A stretch of 64,000 nucleotides of DNA, taken from Candidatus Avelusimicrobium vaccinum. GTDB lineage: Bacteria; Elusimicrobiota; Elusimicrobia; Elusimicrobiales; Elusimicrobiaceae. The stretch spans positions 1-64,000 of the forward strand of contig CADBIY010000004.1 of assembly GCA_902794895.1 (NCBI GenBank), read 5' to 3'. Positions 38,443 through 47,965 of this stretch are shown one piece after another. The first letter of the stretch is position 1. Every line of letters starts with the position of its first letter. Below the pieces are notes generated by a model. The model worked only from the letters and a program-made list of their open reading frames with translations. It had not been told where the DNA came from and made no database searches. Position numbers and translations under genes: made by a program.

Positions 38443-39051
38443 TTACCTCGTCTTTAACCGGAATTCCGGTATCAATGCGGCAAGCCCTATCCAAGGGACT
38501 GCCATATATGCTAATTTACAGGCAATTTGTGCCCGTTCCGGCATATGAGCCGCGATCCATAATATAACAGGGGAAACGGCCCACACAAACGCAAACAAGA
38601 GCAAGAAATTGATAGCAAATGAGGAAAACAGTGAAATCATAATTGCCCGGTTTACGGACGTCGGTTTTTGAACAATTTTTTGCTCCCAATAAATCATCCA
38701 GCGAAATCTGCTTCTGCGACGATATTTTTCAATTTGTGCAAATACTAAGGAAAAAAGCACCCCAAAAATAAACGCAAGATAGAGTTCTGCCCCCAGCATA
38801 TGCAAGGCTAATGTAGTGGCCGAACAAATTACTGCGCTGGGAGGTAATACACCGCCTAATGGATTTACATCAATAAATAACAATTCGGTAAAAACCCCTA
38901 CCTGAATTCCCGCCATAATATCCCCTGTCAATAAAGAAAAAATAGGGGCTGCAATAATCCCACGGGAAAAAGTCAGTTGAAAAGCGTAGGTAGTATCTAA
39001 TTCCAGTAAAGCGGCTAGCACACATACGGAAAAAAGGGCTGGGGTCATCAT
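38443..39051 (-). CDS. PTS mannose-family IIC component
   Basis: 202 residues, about six spans. YAFQLTFSRGIIAAPIFSLLTGDIMAGIQVGVFTELLF fits the IIC core, in which two segments around GGVLPPSA carry the substrate path. It is somewhat shorter than E. coli ManY (266). It overlaps the IIB gene by four bases. Confidence 0.9.
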   Translation of the reverse strand: MMTPALFSVCVLAALLELDTTYAFQLTFSRGIIAAPIFSLLTGDIMAGIQVGVFTELLFIDVNPLGGVLPPSAVICSATTLALHMLGAELYLAFIFGVLFSLVFAQIEKYRRRSRFRWMIYWEQKIVQKPTSVNRAIMISLFSSFAINFLLLFAFVWAVSPVILWIAAHMPERAQIACKLAYMAVPWIGLAALIPEFRLKTR

Positions 39052-39518
39052 AGAGGCAGTACCTCTTGAATGGATATAGAAACTCCGTTTGGAACGGCCC
39101 TTGTTTCGATTGTTATGCCTAAATCGCGGATTAATTTGAGTAATTTTTTATCTTGCTGGTTGAGAAAAACGTGCTCTGCTAATTTTTGTGCGTTTTCCTT
39201 GAAATGCATCCCGCCGATATTAACGGATTTAATCTGTAAGCCTTCTTTGATAAGATCGGCTAACACTTCCAGTGAATCTAAAAGCAAAAAAATACGGCGT
39301 TTTGATTTCACGGCATGGCGGACAGCGGACGCAGCGTCCAAAATAGAAAGTTCATATTCGTACGGCAGACTGAGGCGAAGTAATCCTTCGTTCAACCGGG
39401 AAGAATTCCCGGTTGAACGGGCAATTAATACTTCGTCTATATTCAATTCCGGCAACCAGGCCTGAACTACCTGACCATGGATGAGCCGGTCATCTACACG
39501 TGCGAAAACAATTGGCAT
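39048..39518 (-). CDS. PTS mannose-family IIB component
   Basis: 156 residues. The phospho-His (His14) lies in ARVDDRLIHGQVVQAWLPEL, the family start. NIGGMHFKENAQKL and AVPNGVSISIQEVL are further matches. IIB passes phosphate from IIA to the sugar. It shares one base with IIA. Confidence 0.95.
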   Translation of the reverse strand: MPIVFARVDDRLIHGQVVQAWLPELNIDEVLIARSTGNSSRLNEGLLRLSLPYEYELSILDAASAVRHAVKSKRRIFLLLDSLEVLADLIKEGLQIKSVNIGGMHFKENAQKLAEHVFLNQQDKKLLKLIRDLGITIETRAVPNGVSISIQEVLPL

Positions 39519-39925
39519 TAGAAACCTTTAATTAACAATTCTGTTGCGTTGATAACAGCCCGTTTTCCATCGGGTTCAATTTTTTCTGCCAGTTCTTTGG
39601 CGGATAATTTTTTGCGGCTGTTGATAGCCGTTAAAAGCATGCTCAAATTAAGCCCGGTAATTACGTGGCAGTTTGGAACCTCTTTACAGGCAGTGAGTGA
39701 AATATTGGTAGCACTTCCGCCAAAAATATCGGTTAAGATGACTGCCCCATCTGCACAGGTTATTAAGGTCTTTTTCAGTTTTTCGGCTTCTTTTTCCACA
39801 GAAGCGGCTGCCGTTACCGAGAATACTGCAAACCCTTCGTCTGCAGGTTTTCCGATAATTTGGGCAGCGGTATTTAACATTTCTTGGGCTAAATTCCCAT
39901 GTGTTACTAAAATAATTTTTACCAT
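39518..39925 (-). CDS. PTS mannose-family IIA component
   Basis: 135 residues. The phospho-His is His9 in IILVTHGNLAQEMLNTA. LTDIFGGSATNISL and VITGLNLSMLL are conserved in EIIA-man. It is encoded as a separate protein here, not fused to IIB as in E. coli ManX. It starts a base before the RapZ stop region (39927). Confidence 0.95.
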   Translation of the reverse strand: MVKIILVTHGNLAQEMLNTAAQIIGKPADEGFAVFSVTAAASVEKEAEKLKKTLITCADGAVILTDIFGGSATNISLTACKEVPNCHVITGLNLSMLLTAINSRKKLSAKELAEKIEPDGKRAVINATELLIKGF

Positions 39926-39926
39926 A

Positions 39927-40784
39927 TTAAAGTCCTATATCCCGGTGAAATTCTGAAGCACTCAGCCCCAGTTTGTTTAAATAAACGGCCAGTTGATGTG
40001 CCATAAAAACACTGCGGTGTTTTCCGCCGGTGCAACCCATGGCAATCGTTAAATAACTTTTCCCTTCAGTAATATATTTAGGGATTAAGTATTTAATTAA
40101 ATCCGCAAAGCGCGCGGCAAATTCAGGGGCGTCCGGAAACGACATAATATAATCTTGCACCGGTTTATCTAAGCCGGTTTTTTCTTTTAAATCTTTTACA
40201 TAGTACGGATTGGGTAAAAAACGTACGTCCATGACAATATCACAATCTTTAGGAATTCCGTACTTAAACCCAAAAGACATGACCGAAATTTGCATGTCCC
40301 CGGCGCGTTTGAGTGTAATGAGCGAAGAAAGTTTTTCTTTCAGTTCACCTAATTTTAAATCGCTGGTATCAATGACTTTGTCCGCCATGGTACGAATCGG
40401 AGCGAGTACCTCCCGCTCATGCTCAATGGCGGCTGCCAGTTTTTTATGAATCGGATGTTTATGTTTTGTTTCGGAAAACCGGCGGATTAAACATTCTTCG
40501 GAAGCATCTAAAAAGATTACTTTTACGGAGAAGTCATTTTTAGCCATGGAGTTAAGCAGTTTAGGCATTTCGCGCAGCCGGTCTCCTTCGCGAATATCAA
40601 TGCCCAGCGCAATATCGTTAAGAGTTTCGTTATCGTGGACATAGTTTATAAAATTTTCAAATAAAGCCAGCGGTAAATTGTCTACACAATAAAAACCCAA
40701 ATCTCCAAACATTTTAAGTGCCTGTGATTTGCCGGCTCCGCTCATTCCGGTAATAATAAAAATTCGCCGCTTATTGGTTTGCAT
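39927..40784 (-). CDS. rapZ: RNase adapter / nucleotide-binding protein RapZ
   Basis: 285 residues. Walker A is GMSGAGKS (13-20) in [45 protein letters not shown] and the C-terminal [12 protein letters not shown] are all characteristic. In E. coli RapZ guides RNase E to a regulatory RNA that controls hexosamine synthesis; in other bacteria it is commonly found beside hprK and PTS genes. It overlaps hprK by 14 bases. Confidence 0.96.
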   Translation of the reverse strand: MQTNKRRIFIITGMSGAGKSQALKMFGDLGFYCVDNLPLALFENFINYVHDNETLNDIALGIDIREGDRLREMPKLLNSMAKNDFSVKVIFLDASEECLIRRFSETKHKHPIHKKLAAAIEHEREVLAPIRTMADKVIDTSDLKLGELKEKLSSLITLKRAGDMQISVMSFGFKYGIPKDCDIVMDVRFLPNPYYVKDLKEKTGLDKPVQDYIMSFPDAPEFAARFADLIKYLIPKYITEGKSYLTIAMGCTGGKHRSVFMAHQLAVYLNKLGLSASEFHRDIGL

Positions 40785-41730
40785 TGGGTTTTCCGTTTCC
40801 TTTTTTCATTTTATCTAAAATTTTTTGGCTAAATTCCTTGGCTGAAAAAATTCCCTGACTTTTTAATTGTTGGTTCATGGAGGCTACTTCAATCAAAATG
40901 GCAAGATTCCGTCCCGGAGTTACCGGAAGTACCAGGGAAGGGATTTCAACCCCCAAAATGGTGGATGTTTTTTGTTCTACACCTAAGCGATCCAGCGGTG
41001 CCTTTGACGGAGAGGTTAACACTACTTCCATATCAATTTTAGTTTCATCCAGTGTGGCTCCTACTCCAAATAACAAAGGTACGTCTAAAATACCGAGTCC
41101 GCGTACTTCCATATAATGCTTGAGCATGGTTGGACAAGAACCCAACAGATAGCGCCCGCGGCTTTTTTGAATTTCTACTACATCATCTGCCACAAAAATA
41201 TGTCCGCGCTTGATGAGTTCCAAGGCGCATTCGCTTTTGCCGATTCCGGATTCTCCGCGAATCAACACGCCTACCCCGTTTACATCTACCAACACGCCAT
41301 GCACGTGCGTAATGGGGGCTAATTTTTCATCCAAAAAGCGGGAAAATTCGGCGGAAAAAGCAGAAGTTTCCATGCTCGTTTTTAAAACAGGCACATCCGA
41401 AGCCAAGCAGGTTTTTTTAACGGCAGGTAAAGGGTCCATGTCTGCGGCCATAATTACACAAGGCACATCAAATTCGGTAAGCATTTTGGAAAGATTCGCC
41501 CGCAGACGGGTTTTATTTTCTTTTTGGCAAAAGGCCTGTTCGGCCCGGCCAAATACTTGGACGGCTTTGGCGCGGAAATTGTCCATGTGGCCGCCTAAGG
41601 CCAACCCGGGACGGTTCACGCTTCCCAGCGTAATTTCCCGTTGGATATACCGCTTCCCGCAGACCAGCTCCAGGTTGAGTTGTTTCACCTGGAGCAGTTC
41701 TGCTACCGTAATGGATTTTGTAAATTCCAT
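40771..41730 (-). CDS. hprK: HPr kinase/phosphorylase
   Basis: 319 residues, full length. It phosphorylates or dephosphorylates Ser46 of HPr according to metabolic state. The P-loop is GESGIGKS (159-166), followed by [23 protein letters not shown] and the C-terminal [17 protein letters not shown]. The target serine is present in the HPr of this operon, so the loop is complete. It lies 22 bases after hpf. Confidence 0.96.
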   Translation of the reverse strand: MEFTKSITVAELLQVKQLNLELVCGKRYIQREITLGSVNRPGLALGGHMDNFRAKAVQVFGRAEQAFCQKENKTRLRANLSKMLTEFDVPCVIMAADMDPLPAVKKTCLASDVPVLKTSMETSAFSAEFSRFLDEKLAPITHVHGVLVDVNGVGVLIRGESGIGKSECALELIKRGHIFVADDVVEIQKSRGRYLLGSCPTMLKHYMEVRGLGILDVPLLFGVGATLDETKIDMEVVLTSPSKAPLDRLGVEQKTSTILGVEIPSLVLPVTPGRNLAILIEVASMNQQLKSQGIFSAKEFSQKILDKMKKGNGKPNANQ

Positions 41731-41752
41731 GGCCGTCCTTTATTGATACAAT

Positions 41753-42304
41753 TTATTTTTTGCGAACGGGTTTAATCAGTCCGTAAGTGCCGTCTAACCG
41801 TTTGAAAATCAAGTTGATTTGTTTGGAATCTTCATCTAAGAACATCCAGAAAGAATACCCCAGCCGTTCCATTTCATAGGCGGCATCTTCCGGGTTCATG
41901 GGAGAGACTTCCACTTGTTTAATTACGGAAAATTTAACGTCATTTTGCGGCAAAAGTACGGTTTCGGCAAACGGGTTTACATCCGCGGCTTTTACCGATT
42001 TTTTGGAAACTTTGCGGGCTTTTGCTTTGTTTTTAATTTTTTTGGCCTGCGCTTCTGCTTTGACGGCAGCGGCATCAATGGCTTTGTACAAATTGCTTTC
42101 TACGGCGCTGGCATTAATGGTAGTTTTAGCGCCGGTATGTAAAATGATTTCTGCTTTTTGGTTGATTTTCTTTTCAACGGAAATCAACACCTGGGCAGAT
42201 ACGATGTTATCAATGAAATTTTCAATTTTTCCCACACGGGTATTGATAAAATCTTTAATAGCCGGTGTTAATTTAATGTTTTTAGCGGTAATCTTAATAT
42301 CCAT
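41753..42304 (-). CDS. hpf: Ribosome hibernation promoting factor, long form
   Basis: 183 residues from the ATG at 42304, chosen because GGAGG lies 6-7 bases upstream; an ATG four codons earlier has no such site. The N-terminal S30AE domain (MDIKITAKNIKLTPAIKDFINTRV) is followed by a Lys/Ala-rich linker and a C-terminal domain (VEVSPMNPEDAAYEMERLGYSFWMFLDEDS) that pairs two 70S ribosomes into 100S dimers. It is the first gene of the PTS operon, with a promoter just upstream. Confidence 0.94.
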   Translation of the reverse strand: MDIKITAKNIKLTPAIKDFINTRVGKIENFIDNIVSAQVLISVEKKINQKAEIILHTGAKTTINASAVESNLYKAIDAAAVKAEAQAKKIKNKAKARKVSKKSVKAADVNPFAETVLLPQNDVKFSVIKQVEVSPMNPEDAAYEMERLGYSFWMFLDEDSKQINLIFKRLDGTYGLIKPVRKK

Positions 42305-42346
42305 ATATTCCTCCAATACGGTTACGGGAAAATATTCCGTTAATCT

Positions 42347-42375
42347 ATTAAACCATTATAAAGGGCAACTGTCAA
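42347..42375 (-). promoter_or_regulatory. Promoter of the hpf-PTS operon
   Basis: On the minus strand, TTGACA (42375-42370) and TTTAAT (42352-42347) are separated by 17 bases. The start is about 43 bases from the hpf ATG. A TATAAT lies inside the spacer. Confidence 0.6.
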
Positions 42376-42565
42376 CGATTGCGCGCGCTCGCGCGTAAGG
42401 GGGAAACGACGGAAATCAATTACGGCGGAATGAACGGTTCTTTGGGTGCGCCTCCTATCCGGCAGATATTAGTAGTGTAAAAGGAAAAGCAAAAAAATCA
42501 AGGCATCCTATGTCGGTTAGCAGAGGGCCCCTGCGGTCCAGATGTAATTTAATTTGGTAATATAT

Positions 42566-42596
42566 ACTTATGTTCGCGGTTCATGCGAACATAAGT
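42566..42596. repeat. Perfect 12-pair inverted repeat
   Basis: ACTTATGTTCGC, a seven-base loop GGTTCAT, then GCGAACATAAGT. TATACT overlaps its left end, so it might be an operator or the first hairpin of a transcript. Confidence 0.6.
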
Positions 42597-42758
42597 AAGA
42601 TTTGCTGTTTTTTGGAAGCCTGTGAAGAATGGGCGTGCTGCGATAGCAGTTCAGAGAAGTCCAAAGACAGTCGTTTTAGATGCGCGATAGAACAAGGAAA
42701 TCATGAGCCTTGTTCGTCGCCATCCAGTGTTTGTCGTTTCCTTGAGGAGCGGCAGACC

Positions 42759-42812
42759 ACGGCTGTCTAAGTTCGGGCACCTTCTCTGGCTCGGCATAAA
42801 CAGCCGTTTTTT
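42759..42812 (+). terminator. Terminator-like hairpin upstream of the glycosyltransferase
   Basis: ACGGCTGT and ACAGCCGT pair across a 33-base loop region, followed directly by six T and ATT. The long loop makes it a weaker candidate. Confidence 0.45.
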
Positions 42813-42901
42813 ATTGATAATCCCTTCGCAAGCTTCACAAGGAGTTCCGGGACGTTCTCCTTTTCTACGCACTGTAGAACGAAACATATGGAGAGAAGCA
42901 T

Positions 42902-43873
42902 ATGTTACCTACTATATCGGTGTTAATTCCCGTGTATAATGCGGGAAAATATCTTGCGGTTTGCTTAGAGTCTGTGTCCAAACAAAGATTTATGGATTTT
43001 GAAATTGTTTGTTTAGATGATGGTTCAACGGATCATTCATTAAATCTATTGCGTACCTTTCAAAAAAACGAGCCGCGTTTACGCGTATTTACTCAAGCCA
43101 ATGCAGGTGTTGCCATCACCCGCAATCGGTTAATTGAATATGCGCGTGGAGAATATATAGCATTTGTGGATGCGGATGATTTAATTTCGCCAGATTATCT
43201 AAGCACTTTATACCAAGCGGCCCAAGCCAGTGGCGCGGAGATTACAAAATGTTTTTTTAAGGAAATAAGTGAAGACGGTTTGCGGACGTCATCTGCTCAC
43301 TGCGGCAGTCTATTTTATGAAAAACCTTCCAATACGTTGGTGTCACGATTTCGCTGCGGGTATTATGATAGTGTGGTTTGGGGAAAATTATTCCTTCGCC
43401 AATGGCTGCATGCTATTAAGATCTCCTTTTTAGAGGGAAGAATTGCCGAAGATCTCCCCTTCGTGGTGCAAGCCTTTATGGAGGCACGCAAAATTGAAGT
43501 AGTGTCGCAATCTCTTTATTTTTACCGCAAGGGGCTGAGTATGTGTATTACAGCCCAGAGTGAACGAATGGTAATCGATCAGTTAAAAAACTTGTTGGAC
43601 TTGCAGCATATTTTGCAGGAGCGTTCTTTATGGGAAGAGAAGGTCGCTTTACAATGGGTGAAAATGGTGATCTGGCGAATTTGTGCCTTCCGTAAACTGC
43701 CTGTTGTAAAACGGAAACAATATCTTTCACTGCAAAAACAGGCTTTTTATCATGTTGAGAACGTGATGAAGAAGGGAAGTTGGCAGGTTAAACTTCGCTG
43801 GGGAGCCTTGTTTGTTTTGGTGAGATTATGCGGTTGGAAGAGTGTGTATATGTGGACGAAAATTTTTAGATAA
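42902..43873 (+). CDS. Family 2 glycosyltransferase
   Basis: 323 residues. The GT-A fold is shown by ISVLIPVYNAGKYLAVCLESV at the start, VCLDDGSTDHS near residue 40 and the nucleotide-sugar site FVDADDLISPDYL near residue 93. The segment EDLPFVVQAF is a typical acceptor-side motif. No membrane spans are evident. It is likely to build a cell-surface polysaccharide. GAGAGAAG lies before the ATG. It stands alone. Confidence 0.9.
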   Translation: MLPTISVLIPVYNAGKYLAVCLESVSKQRFMDFEIVCLDDGSTDHSLNLLRTFQKNEPRLRVFTQANAGVAITRNRLIEYARGEYIAFVDADDLISPDYLSTLYQAAQASGAEITKCFFKEISEDGLRTSSAHCGSLFYEKPSNTLVSRFRCGYYDSVVWGKLFLRQWLHAIKISFLEGRIAEDLPFVVQAFMEARKIEVVSQSLYFYRKGLSMCITAQSERMVIDQLKNLLDLQHILQERSLWEEKVALQWVKMVIWRICAFRKLPVVKRKQYLSLQKQAFYHVENVMKKGSWQVKLRWGALFVLVRLCGWKSVYMWTKIFR

Positions 43874-44023
43874 AAATCGGCTTTCGCTTACTGACAAAAT
43901 ATCAAAAAAGAGTTATTTCAGTGCAGAACAGCACGCCGGGAGTTGCGTGTGGAGCGAGGGATTGATTCCAATGGAGACGCCAGTACTGAGAGAAATGCCT
44001 ATTTTAATTAAATGCGCATAAAA

Positions 44024-44052
44024 ACCCCCGAATTTCTTCGGGGGTGTTTTGT
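44024..44052. terminator. Bidirectional terminator between convergent genes
   Basis: ACCCCCGAA-TTTC-TTCGGGGGT. On the minus strand it is followed by TTTTTATG, on the plus strand by GTTTTGTTG. Confidence 0.75.
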
Positions 44053-44064
44053 TGTTTATCAAAC

Positions 44065-44289
44065 TTATTTTGCGTTTACCATTTTAGCTCTGGAAATATC
44101 GCCTTTCTTATCTAAGAAATAGAGATATCCTTTTTCTTTTTTGATACCGCATTTTTCTACTTTTTTCGGTTTACCGCCTTTTTTGCCGCCGCGGGCCATT
44201 TGTACGCGGGCGATATCGCCGTCTTTGTCAATGTAGTACAAGAAACCGTCTTCGCGGTCCATGCCTACTTTCAATACTTTTTCTGCCAT
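44065..44289 (-). CDS. Small basic protein with an internal duplication
   Basis: 74 residues with a perfect ribosome binding site (AAAGGAGG, about 10 bases before ATG). Two similar units face each other across a Gly/Lys-rich linker: DREDGFLYYIDKDGDIARVQM and KKEKGYLYFLDKKGDISRAKM. Each is likely one or two beta strands, and the linker KKGGKPKK is very basic, so nucleic-acid binding is possible. I do not recognise a named family. The strong start and the terminator suggest an abundant protein. Confidence 0.75.
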   Translation of the reverse strand: MAEKVLKVGMDREDGFLYYIDKDGDIARVQMARGGKKGGKPKKVEKCGIKKEKGYLYFLDKKGDISRAKMVNAK

Positions 44290-44453
44290 GTTAGATAATC
44301 CTCCTTTAAGGAAATCAGTCTTACGAGAAAAGTCTAATAAAAATTTTTACACTTTGCAAGTGTTTTTTTTCGGCGGAAGTTCCTCGGACCCTTTTTATAT
44401 AGTACGCGTAGGAAGTAAAAAACTTAGTTTTTACCCTATAATAAAGAGGGAAA

Positions 44454-44462
44454 TGGTATAAT
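44454..44462 (+). promoter_or_regulatory. Extended -10 promoter of smc
   Basis: TG-G-TATAAT forms an extended -10 element, 26 bases before the ATG. No good -35 box is seen. Confidence 0.5.
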
Positions 44463-44488
44463 ACAAGAAGTCCACCTAAGGGGAAGTT

Positions 44489-47400
44489 ATGTATTTAAAA
44501 GCAATTGAAATTCAAGGTTTTAAATCGTTTGCCGATAAATCCCGACTTGATTTTGAACCGGGTATTACTTGTGTCGTGGGTCCAAACGGGTGCGGTAAAT
44601 CGAATGTGATTGATTCGGTTCGTTGGACGATCGGTGAGATGAGTTGGAAATCCTTGCGTTCCGCTTCCATGGTGGATATTATTTTTAACGGAACGGTCAA
44701 ACGGGCTCCCTTGAATATGGCGCAGGTGAGCATGGTTTTTGATAATGCGTCCCGTCAACTCCCTTTAGATTTTAATGAAATTACCGTCACCCGTAAAATT
44801 TTCCGCACCGGAGAAAGTGAATATTATTTAAACAAAGTACAATGCCGCTTGCGGGATATCCGCGATCTGTTTTTAGATACCGGTATTGGCGGTGAAGGAT
44901 ACGCTATTATTGACCAGGGCGGGGTGGAAAGTGTGTTGTCCGCCTCGGCGGAACAACGCCGTGAAATGTTTGAAGAAGTGGCCGGAGTTTCTAAGTATAA
45001 AGCCAAACGCGAAGAATGTATCCGCCGTTTAGAGCGCGTAGATTTGGATTTGGCACGGCTGGCCGATACGGTGGCTTTAATTGCCGAACAAATTAAAAAG
45101 TTAGACAGCGAAGCCAAAAAAGCGCGTTTGTATCAAAAATATCGGGAAGAATTAAAAGAAAGTGAAATTGCAATTTCCGTTTGCTCTATTAAAGAAGCAG
45201 ATGCCCAAATTGCCAAGTACGCGGGTGAGTTGGAACCCATCAACCGCAAACAAACCGATTTGGAAAATCGCATTTCCGCCCAAGAAGGTTCTGCGGCTGC
45301 CTTGGATTTAAATTTAACGCATAAACAAAAAGAAGCCGCCGAATTTAACGAAAAAATTTCAGCCTGTAAATATCAAGTAGGTCTTTTGGAAGGAGCCATT
45401 AAGAACTGCGATAACTTAACCGCGGAATTGACGGCACAGATTGCCTCTTCCGGCGCGGAAGCGGCCCGCGGACAAAACCGATTGCAGGAGTTGGCACCGG
45501 CCATTGCCAAACTGAAAGAACAAGTTGTTGCGGTAACCAAGGAATTAGATCCGCTGCAAGAACAATATAATACGCAAACGGCGGCGGCCCAAAAATTAGA
45601 ACAGGATTTATTCCACACAGAAAAAGAAATCCAGCGCACTTCTGCGGAATTGATGAATATCGTTCAGCAACAAATGCAAATTGCGAACCGCATTTCGCTG
45701 GAAGAATCTGCGGCCCAACGCGAACAGGAAGATTTGATTGCGGCTGAAAAAGCCGGTCAAACTCAAGCGCAGGAAATGGCGGAATTGGAAAAAGCATTGA
45801 AGGAAATTTCTGCGCGGCTACAAGAAGCGCAAAATGCTCATGAAAAAGCCAAACAAGCCATTACTTCTGCTGAAAATAATCGTCAGCAATTGCAACAAGA
45901 ACGCACGGCTTTAAATGAACAATTATCTGTTGTAAAATCAGCCTGGGCGGCTTTATCTGCCAAATTAGAAATGATTCAAACCCAAGGGAAAAATGATCCG
46001 TATTGGGTGGGGGTAAAACTGGCGAGCGAAAGCGGATTAAAAGGAGTAAAAGGGACCTTGCGCAAGGCCTTGAAATATCCGGCTAAAATCAAGATGGCAG
46101 TAGAGGAAGCATTTGGAAAATATTTAGATGCAATTTTATGTGCAGATGAAAAAACGGCCGAGGCGGTATTGGATTTGCTCCGCCAAAACGGAAAAGCGCG
46201 TGCACGTTTAATTGTGCTTTCCCATGTCCCTGCCGCTAAAGATACAACAGGAACTCTGCCGGATGAACTAACCTATAAAGCGGAATTAAAAGATTTAATT
46301 CATTATATTGTGGGAGATTATTCGTATCAAGACGGTACTGTTTCCAACGGATTCTTTATCGGAGGCGGTGCTGAAGATGTGCGTATTCCGGAAGCGTATT
46401 GGGGAGAAGAAGAAACGGTTCGTACGGAAATGGAATCCAAAAAAGAGGAAGAAGAAAAAATTTCCCAACAAATTATCAAAAATTACGAGCAACTTTCTGC
46501 AGCGGAAGAAATGTTGAAAAATCTTCGCTTAAAACAGCAGGAAACTGCCGTTTCCTTAAATACAGTGCAAAACGAACAAAGCGGCAAATCCCGCACGTTG
46601 GCACAAGTGCGTTTGGAGGCGGAACGTGCTTCCGCCCGCAAGCAGGAAATTGTATTGCGGGTAGATACCCGTAAAAATACGGTCACTACGCTAAAGCAAG
46701 ATTTAGAATCCTTAAAAATGACCCAGGCAAAGACGGAAAAATCAGGCGAAGAATTTAAAAAGAAACAAACAGAACTCCGTTCCCAGGCCGAAATTTTAAA
46801 AGGCGATCTCAATGCACTGAGTGCCAAATTATATGAAGCCCGCATTAAAAAGAATAATATAGAACTTGATTTAAAAGCGACGGAATATGAGTTTAACAGC
46901 CTGACGGAAAATGAAGGGAAACGCAACGAAAAAATTGCCTCCTCTAACTTGCGTATTAAAAGTTTAGCCGACGAAAAACTGGCTACACAAGCAAAACTTT
47001 CTACCGAACGCGATACCTTGGCCCAGTTAGAATTGGCCGAACATAAAATGCGGGAAGAGTTGGAAGCATTAAAAAAAGAACTATCCGAAAAAACAAATTC
47101 GCTGAATGCCTGTAAAAAGGAATTTGCCGATTTGTCGATCCAAAAAAATAATATCGAAAATTCCCTAGCCAATGCACGCCGTCAGCGAACGACGGTAGCC
47201 AATAATTTATTTGAGAGTTGGAATATTACGCCGGAAGAAGCGCAAATGAATTACGGGGAGAAAACGGTCGATTATGAACGTGTTAAAATGATGCGTAAGC
47301 GTATTGAAAATATGGGTGCCGTTAATATGACCGCCCCGGAAGAATATGATGCGCTGACCGAACGACATAATTTCTTGCGTACTCAAATCGGCGATTTGGA

Positions 47401-47965
47401 AAATGCGAAAAAAGATCTTAAATCCGCGATCAATAAAATTAATCAAACGACCCGGGAAAATTTTAAATATACCTTTGATCAGGTGCGGACTCACTTTAAG
47501 AATATTTACCAAACCTTGTTCCGCGGCGGTGAATGCGATTTGGTGCTGACGGAACCGGATAATTTGCTGGAAACCGGGATTGAAATTTATGCCCAGCCTC
47601 CCGGGAAAAAACTGCTCAATATTACTTCTATGTCCGGCGGAGAAAAAACATTAACGGCCATGTCTTTATTGTTTGCATTTTTTACGCACAACCCGTCTCC
47701 TTTCTGTATTATGGACGAAGCCGATGCCGCTCTGGACGAAGCCAACGTAGAAAGGTATGTGAATTTGATTAAGGAATTTTCCAAAACCACCCAATTCATT
47801 GTGGTTACACACAACAAACGCACGATGGAAGCTGCCCGTATGCTTTACGGAATTACCATGGAAGAAAGCGGTGTTTCCAAAGTGATGTCGGTCAATTTAG
47901 CGGACCGTTCCAACCCCGAAGATGCCAAGAAAAAGCAAGCCATTGAGGCCCTGGCGGAGGCATAA
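44489..47965 (+). CDS. smc: Chromosome segregation protein SMC
   Basis: 1158 residues. SMC dimers compact and segregate the chromosome. The head starts IEIQGFKSFADKSRLDF, with Walker A GPNGCGKS (31-38). Two long coiled coils surround a hinge at about 510-650 (GVKGTLRKAL...LDAILCADEKTAEAVLDLL). The C-terminal head has the ABC signature TSMSGGEKTLTAMSLLFAF and Walker B FCIMDEADAALDEAN. TAAGGGGAAG precedes the start. It shares one base with the phosphoesterase that follows. Confidence 0.97.
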   Translation: MYLKAIEIQGFKSFADKSRLDFEPGITCVVGPNGCGKSNVIDSVRWTIGEMSWKSLRSASMVDIIFNGTVKRAPLNMAQVSMVFDNASRQLPLDFNEITVTRKIFRTGESEYYLNKVQCRLRDIRDLFLDTGIGGEGYAIIDQGGVESVLSASAEQRREMFEEVAGVSKYKAKREECIRRLERVDLDLARLADTVALIAEQIKKLDSEAKKARLYQKYREELKESEIAISVCSIKEADAQIAKYAGELEPINRKQTDLENRISAQEGSAAALDLNLTHKQKEAAEFNEKISACKYQVGLLEGAIKNCDNLTAELTAQIASSGAEAARGQNRLQELAPAIAKLKEQVVAVTKELDPLQEQYNTQTAAAQKLEQDLFHTEKEIQRTSAELMNIVQQQMQIANRISLEESAAQREQEDLIAAEKAGQTQAQEMAELEKALKEISARLQEAQNAHEKAKQAITSAENNRQQLQQERTALNEQLSVVKSAWAALSAKLEMIQTQGKNDPYWVGVKLASESGLKGVKGTLRKALKYPAKIKMAVEEAFGKYLDAILCADEKTAEAVLDLLRQNGKARARLIVLSHVPAAKDTTGTLPDELTYKAELKDLIHYIVGDYSYQDGTVSNGFFIGGGAEDVRIPEAYWGEEETVRTEMESKKEEEEKISQQIIKNYEQLSAAEEMLKNLRLKQQETAVSLNTVQNEQSGKSRTLAQVRLEAERASARKQEIVLRVDTRKNTVTTLKQDLESLKMTQAKTEKSGEEFKKKQTELRSQAEILKGDLNALSAKLYEARIKKNNIELDLKATEYEFNSLTENEGKRNEKIASSNLRIKSLADEKLATQAKLSTERDTLAQLELAEHKMREELEALKKELSEKTNSLNACKKEFADLSIQKNNIENSLANARRQRTTVANNLFESWNITPEEAQMNYGEKTVDYERVKMMRKRIENMGAVNMTAPEEYDALTERHNFLRTQIGDLENAKKDLKSAINKINQTTRENFKYTFDQVRTHFKNIYQTLFRGGECDLVLTEPDNLLETGIEIYAQPPGKKLLNITSMSGGEKTLTAMSLLFAFFTHNPSPFCIMDEADAALDEANVERYVNLIKEFSKTTQFIVVTHNKRTMEAARMLYGITMEESGVSKVMSVNLADRSNPEDAKKKQAIEALAEA

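Larger units (their letters stand above)
42376..42901 (+). other. Gene-free hairpin-rich stretch, possible structured RNA
   Basis: No supported gene. Overlapping frames of about 78 codons are open on both strands (42651-42939) but lack ribosome binding sites. Four hairpins follow in order: a 12-pair perfect stem at 42566-42596, CTGC-GATA-GCAG at about 42638, GAACAAGG...CCTTGTTC at 42690-42715 and ACGGCTGT...ACAGCCGT followed by TTTTTT at 42759-42812. The last looks like a plus-strand terminator, so the stretch may encode an RNA of about 240 nt or a leader of the glycosyltransferase gene. Confidence 0.4.

Noticed and set aside
42651-42939. Overlapping 78-codon frames on both strands
   Set aside because: Neither has a ribosome binding site, and the sequence is better explained by paired hairpins. 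Conservation would be needed to call a gene.
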